Positions 6,778 through 8,922 of a DNA stretch of 8,922 bases are shown here, piece after piece (within the stretch, counting starts at the first letter, position 1; every line of letters starts with the position of its first letter). A program made the translations under genes and the position numbers. Source of the DNA: Chloroflexota bacterium (GTDB taxonomy: Bacteria; Chloroflexota; Anaerolineae; Anaerolineales; DRMV01); assembly GCA_013153135.1 (NCBI GenBank), contig JAADFA010000110.1, forward strand, positions 1 to 8,922, given 5' to 3'. The notes beneath the pieces were generated by a model. It made no database searches. It was not told where the DNA came from and worked only from the letters and a program-made list of their open reading frames with translations.

Positions 6778-7262
6778 CCGAAACCGATCTCGCTTCCCCC
6801 CTCTTGGACGTGCTACGCGCCGCGGGCGTGCCTTTCCGTGTGTTCGTGCACGACGAACCGCCCAAAGATTTGGCTCGCGCAGCCCGGGAACGCGGTCAAA
6901 CGCTGCACCAGGTGGTGCGCAGCATTCTGTTCCGCGATGCTGAGCACCGGTTTATTCTGCTCTTGCTCCCGGGCGGGTATCGGGCCGACTGGGCGACCCT
7001 GCGCCGTTATCTTGGCCAGCGGCGTTTGACCCTCGCCACGCCTGAGGAAGTGCTGGAGGTCACTGGCTATCCCATCGGCGCGGTAGGACCGCTGGGCTTG
7101 CGCCAACCTGTCCGTCTGTTGGTGGATGAACGAGTTTTCGAACCCGAGGAAATCTCCATGGGTAGCGGGCTGCGCGGGGTCGCGGTCATTTTGCGCAGTG
7201 AGGACTTGCGCCGTTTGCTGGCCGACCGCGCGGAGGTGGGGCGCTTCGGTTCCCCGGCCTAA
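6774..7262 (+). CDS. YbaK/ProX-family aminoacyl-tRNA deacylase-like protein
   Basis: This 162-residue protein matches the YbaK/ProX editing-domain family, free-standing cytosolic proteins that hydrolyse mischarged aminoacyl-tRNA such as Cys- or Ala-tRNA(Pro). Recognisable blocks are HQVVRSILFRD (45-55), LLLLPGGYRADWATLRRYLG (62-81), the LATPEEVLEVTGYPIGAVGPLG segment at 87-108, PVRLLVDERVF (112-122) and MGSGLRGVAV (129-138). Length is normal for the family. Odd: the family's conserved catalytic-region Lys (usually V-K-T/S-L) is Arg49 here (VVRSILF), so activity or specificity may differ. Members with Arg may form their own subfamily. AGGAGG lies just upstream of the start at 6774, which overlaps the preceding stop (ATGA), so translation is likely coupled. 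The specific substrate cannot be read from the sequence. Confidence 0.88.
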   Translation: MTETDLASPLLDVLRAAGVPFRVFVHDEPPKDLARAARERGQTLHQVVRSILFRDAEHRFILLLLPGGYRADWATLRRYLGQRRLTLATPEEVLEVTGYPIGAVGPLGLRQPVRLLVDERVFEPEEISMGSGLRGVAVILRSEDLRRLLADRAEVGRFGSPA

Positions 7263-7297
7263 GCTATCTTTTTGCGCTTCGGAGGAGGGGTTTTCGC

Positions 7298-7975
7298 ATG
7301 TCCCGGCGGGCTTGGATATATGCTCTGGCGTTGAACGCGCTGGTTTCCGCGGGGGTAACGTTGCTGGTGCTCTGGTGGTGGGACCGACGCCATCCGTTGC
7401 CTCCACCGCCCGAGGGCCCCGCTTGGGTTGTAGGAACCCCAGTACCGACGGGCCCAAGCGGGTTCGCGTACGTGGTGGCCGAAGGCGAAACGCTGCAGGA
7501 TATCGCGCGGCGTTTTGGCGTGGATATTCAATCCCTGCGCGCGGTCAATCATCTGGTGACGGATCAGGTCCAACCGGGCCAGGTGCTGATCATTCCGGGC
7601 GTGACGCCCCCCACCGCGCGCGGCGATCCCGCAGGCGTGCAGGTGGTGGCCGTCTTGGGCGCGGGCGTGCTGGCCGATGAGCACGTGCGACTGCAATACC
7701 GCGGCGCGGAGCCCATCGATCTGCGCGGCTGGACCTTGGAAGACGAAGACGGGCATCGTTTTACGTTCCCCGCACTGGTGCTCTATCCTCAGGGCGCGGT
7801 CAACGTATGGACCAAACCCGGTCGCAACACAGTGGTTCATCTCTACTGGGGCCTAACCCAGGCCATCTGGCAACCGGGTGAAACCCTCACATTGCGCGAT
7901 GCCCAGGGCCAGGTGGTGACTACGTACACCGTGGCCGGCTCCGCACCCTCCGCAGACCTTACGCCGAATCCGTAG
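7298..7975 (+). CDS. Membrane-anchored LysM and lamin-tail domain protein
   Basis: This 225-residue protein has an N-terminal anchor (RRAWIYAL...VTLLVLWWW, about 4-28) and a Pro-rich spacer (33-54). A LysM domain follows at 56-101, with the YVVAEGETLQDIARRFGV opening and the QVQPGQVLIIPG ending typical of glycan-binding LysM. A lamin-tail-like (LTD) beta domain follows at about 113-212, containing IDLRGWTLEDEDGHRFTFP (140-158) and a GETLTLRDAQG strand-turn (194-204). The protein is expected outside the membrane, tethered to it, and binding cell-wall or other glycans through LysM. LTD domains occur in many exported bacterial proteins, where their role is mostly structural; no enzyme domain is present. 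The start ATG 7298 follows a strong GGAGGAGGGG (7280-7289). It is last in the plus-strand run, 35 bases after the editing-domain gene. Its last 17 bases overlap the end of the convergent sirtuin gene. Confidence 0.9.
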   Translation: MSRRAWIYALALNALVSAGVTLLVLWWWDRRHPLPPPPEGPAWVVGTPVPTGPSGFAYVVAEGETLQDIARRFGVDIQSLRAVNHLVTDQVQPGQVLIIPGVTPPTARGDPAGVQVVAVLGAGVLADEHVRLQYRGAEPIDLRGWTLEDEDGHRFTFPALVLYPQGAVNVWTKPGRNTVVHLYWGLTQAIWQPGETLTLRDAQGQVVTTYTVAGSAPSADLTPNP

Positions 7976-8738
7976 CCGCGCGGTCCGCGAGCACCGCGTC
8001 GGCCAGCGCTGGGAGCACCTGGGCCACGTCTCCCCGCAGTACTGCGGCCGCATAGCGGTCCATGTAGGTCGGGCTGAGGTTAACCAGAATGACCTGGGCT
8101 CCGCGTTGATACGCTTCGTAGGGCAGTTGGCTGACCGGCGCGACCTCCAAGGACGAGCCCGCGACCAGTACCACATCGGCTTGTTCGACCGCGCGCTGGG
8201 CCTCGAGCCATACACCCCAGGGCAGGTTTTCGCCAAAGAGCACGACGTTGGGCTTGAGCACGCTGCCGCACGTGGGGCAGCGGGGCAGGGCCTGTCCCGT
8301 GAGGATCTCAGGGGTGAGAAAGTCTTTCAGCGGCCCGCGCCAGCCACAATCCAAGCAAACCATGTGCTCCAGGTTGCCGTGTACCTCATAGACTCGCCGG
8401 GAGCCGGCTTTTTGATGCAAGCCGTCAATGTTTTGTGTGATGATCGCGTGCAGACGCCCAGCGGCTTCCAGGCGGGCCAGGGCATGATGCGCGGGATTGG
8501 GCTGCGCGGTGAGCAAAGGCTCGAGCAGGGGGCGGATCCAAGCGTAGAACCGCTCCGGATGCAGTCGAAAGCCCCACAAGGATGCGACCTCCATTGGGTC
8601 GTAGCGTTGCCATAAGCCGGTGTCGGAACGGAAATCCGGGATGCCCGAGGGCGTGGAAATGCCCGCGCCCGTAATGGCCACCGCAAACCGAGCTCCCTTG
8701 AGCAAAGCCACCGCTCGTTGGAACGCGTCGTCGCGCAT
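7959..8738 (-). CDS. cobB: NAD-dependent protein deacylase, Sir2 family (class U-like)
   Basis: This is a complete 259-residue sirtuin that removes acyl groups from protein lysines, using NAD+ and producing nicotinamide and O-acyl-ADP-ribose in the cytosol. Motifs are GAGIS (24-28), GIPDFRS (32-38), TQNIDGLH (101-108), catalytic His120 in VHG, and zinc cysteines C128/C131 and C154/C157. NVVLFGE (164-170) and GSSLEV (194-199) follow. The Ala-Tyr-Arg signature of class III desuccinylases is absent. The layout resembles Thermotoga Sir2, hence class U, which usually acts as a deacetylase. The start at 8738 has GAGGTG 4 bases upstream. The gene is convergent with the LysM/LTD gene, and its upstream region is the repeat block at the window end. 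The symbol is the generic one used for bacterial sirtuins, not proof of orthology. Confidence 0.96.
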   Translation of the reverse strand: MRDDAFQRAVALLKGARFAVAITGAGISTPSGIPDFRSDTGLWQRYDPMEVASLWGFRLHPERFYAWIRPLLEPLLTAQPNPAHHALARLEAAGRLHAIITQNIDGLHQKAGSRRVYEVHGNLEHMVCLDCGWRGPLKDFLTPEILTGQALPRCPTCGSVLKPNVVLFGENLPWGVWLEAQRAVEQADVVLVAGSSLEVAPVSQLPYEAYQRGAQVILVNLSPTYMDRYAAAVLRGDVAQVLPALADAVLADRAATDSA

Positions 8739-8759
8739 TATACACCTCGGATGGATGAT

Positions 8760-8791
8760 GTTAACCGCGGATACACACGGATGAACACGGA
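8760..8791 (+). repeat. CCGCGGAT-ACACGG dispersed-type repeat with 10-bp units
   Basis: After GTTAACCGCGG come two near-identical 10-base units, ATACACACGG (8771-8780) and ATGAACACGG (8781-8790). Text of this kind (CCGCGGATGAACACGGATG-like) recurs between genes in many environmental bacterial genomes, as I recall; copy number in this genome cannot be judged from the window. It lies 22 bases upstream of the sirtuin start codon. Confidence 0.6.
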
Positions 8792-8845
8792 AGTTAGAAG
8801 GAAGTTGGAGGTTGGTGAATAGTCAATAGTCGACAGTCGGTAGTC
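8790..8845 (+). repeat. Degenerate heptanucleotide tandem repeats
   Basis: The stretch divides without gaps into eight 7-base units that drift gradually: GAAGTTA, GAAGGAA, GTTGGAG, GTTGGTG, AATAGTC, AATAGTC, GACAGTC, GGTAGTC. The last four share AGTC at units' ends. A second set in the same phase occurs at 8881-8915 (GAAGCAA, GAAGCGA, GGAGCAA, AGAGCAA, GAAGTAT). Heptanucleotide short tandem repeats are known from cyanobacteria; the present case may be analogous. Nothing protein-coding is seen in 8739-8922. Confidence 0.6.
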
Positions 8846-8922
8846 GGCCGTAGGGGCGCACGGCAGTGCGCCCAGGGCAGGAAGCAAGAAGCGAGGAGCA
8901 AAGAGCAAGAAGTATCGCCAAC
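8832..8922 (-). repeat. Right arm of the 91-bp perfect inverted repeat
   Basis: This is the exact reverse complement of bases 1-91, extendable to 8826 with one mismatch. It contains the same hairpin (8854-8873, stem GGGCGCAC/GTGCGCCC) and the purine-rich heptamer set 8881-8915. Relative to its neighbouring gene it has the same orientation as the left arm: both point into the gene start, here the sirtuin about 93 bases away. Confidence 0.93.

Noticed and set aside
8737..8742. TATAAT on the minus strand at the sirtuin start
   Set aside because: It overlaps the start codon itself, so as a -10 box it would start transcription inside the gene; probably chance.
1..8922. Composite transposon or defence island between inverted repeats
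   Set aside because: No transposase, integrase, nuclease, helicase or toxin gene is present; genes are housekeeping or envelope types. The repeat resembles dispersed intergenic text rather than transposon ends.
8790..8922. CRISPR-like array
   Set aside because: Units are only 7 bases, contiguous and drifting, without 25-40 base repeats separated by unique spacers.

Overview
This is a GC-rich window carrying seven complete or repairable protein genes between two copies of a repeat. The gene types (a large membrane sensor kinase with GAF and PAS domains, a lipoprotein trypsin/PDZ protease, a LysM plus lamin-tail protein, a class U-type sirtuin) and the compound intergenic repeats suggest a Chloroflexota bacterium, perhaps a thermophilic Anaerolineae-like lineage. 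That assignment is inference; the window holds no rRNA, tRNA or marker gene.

Layout: (1) 1-91 is a repeat whose exact inverse occupies 8832-8922, the other end of the window. (2) 113-952 (+) is a short-chain dehydrogenase of the benzil/sepiapterin reductase type. (3) 973-2704 (-) is a secreted or lipoprotein S1C trypsin-like protease with PDZ domain and C-terminal module, split by a one-base frameshift near 1831. (4) 2755-6009 (-) is a 1084-residue membrane sensor kinase whose H-box has Asp in place of the phosphoacceptor His. It lies immediately upstream of the protease, so the two probably form one transcript. (5) 6010-6135 is a divergent promoter region. (6) 6136-7975 (+) is a three-gene run: an unrecognised single-pass membrane protein, a YbaK/ProX-type tRNA-editing domain protein whose start overlaps the previous stop, and an anchored LysM/lamin-tail protein. 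(7) 7959-8738 (-) is a sirtuin, tail to tail with the last gene. (8) 8739-8922 is non-coding and made of small repeats with a 7-bp rhythm, ending in the right inverted-repeat arm.

The clearest functional grouping is an envelope-sensing unit: a two-part membrane sensor next to an exported protease. The sensor looks unable to autophosphorylate in the usual way, and the protease reading frame is broken as given. I found no transposase, integrase, CRISPR array, toxin-antitoxin pair or recognisable defence system. The strongest leads are the His-less kinase, the frameshifted protease beside it, and the repeat architecture at both ends.
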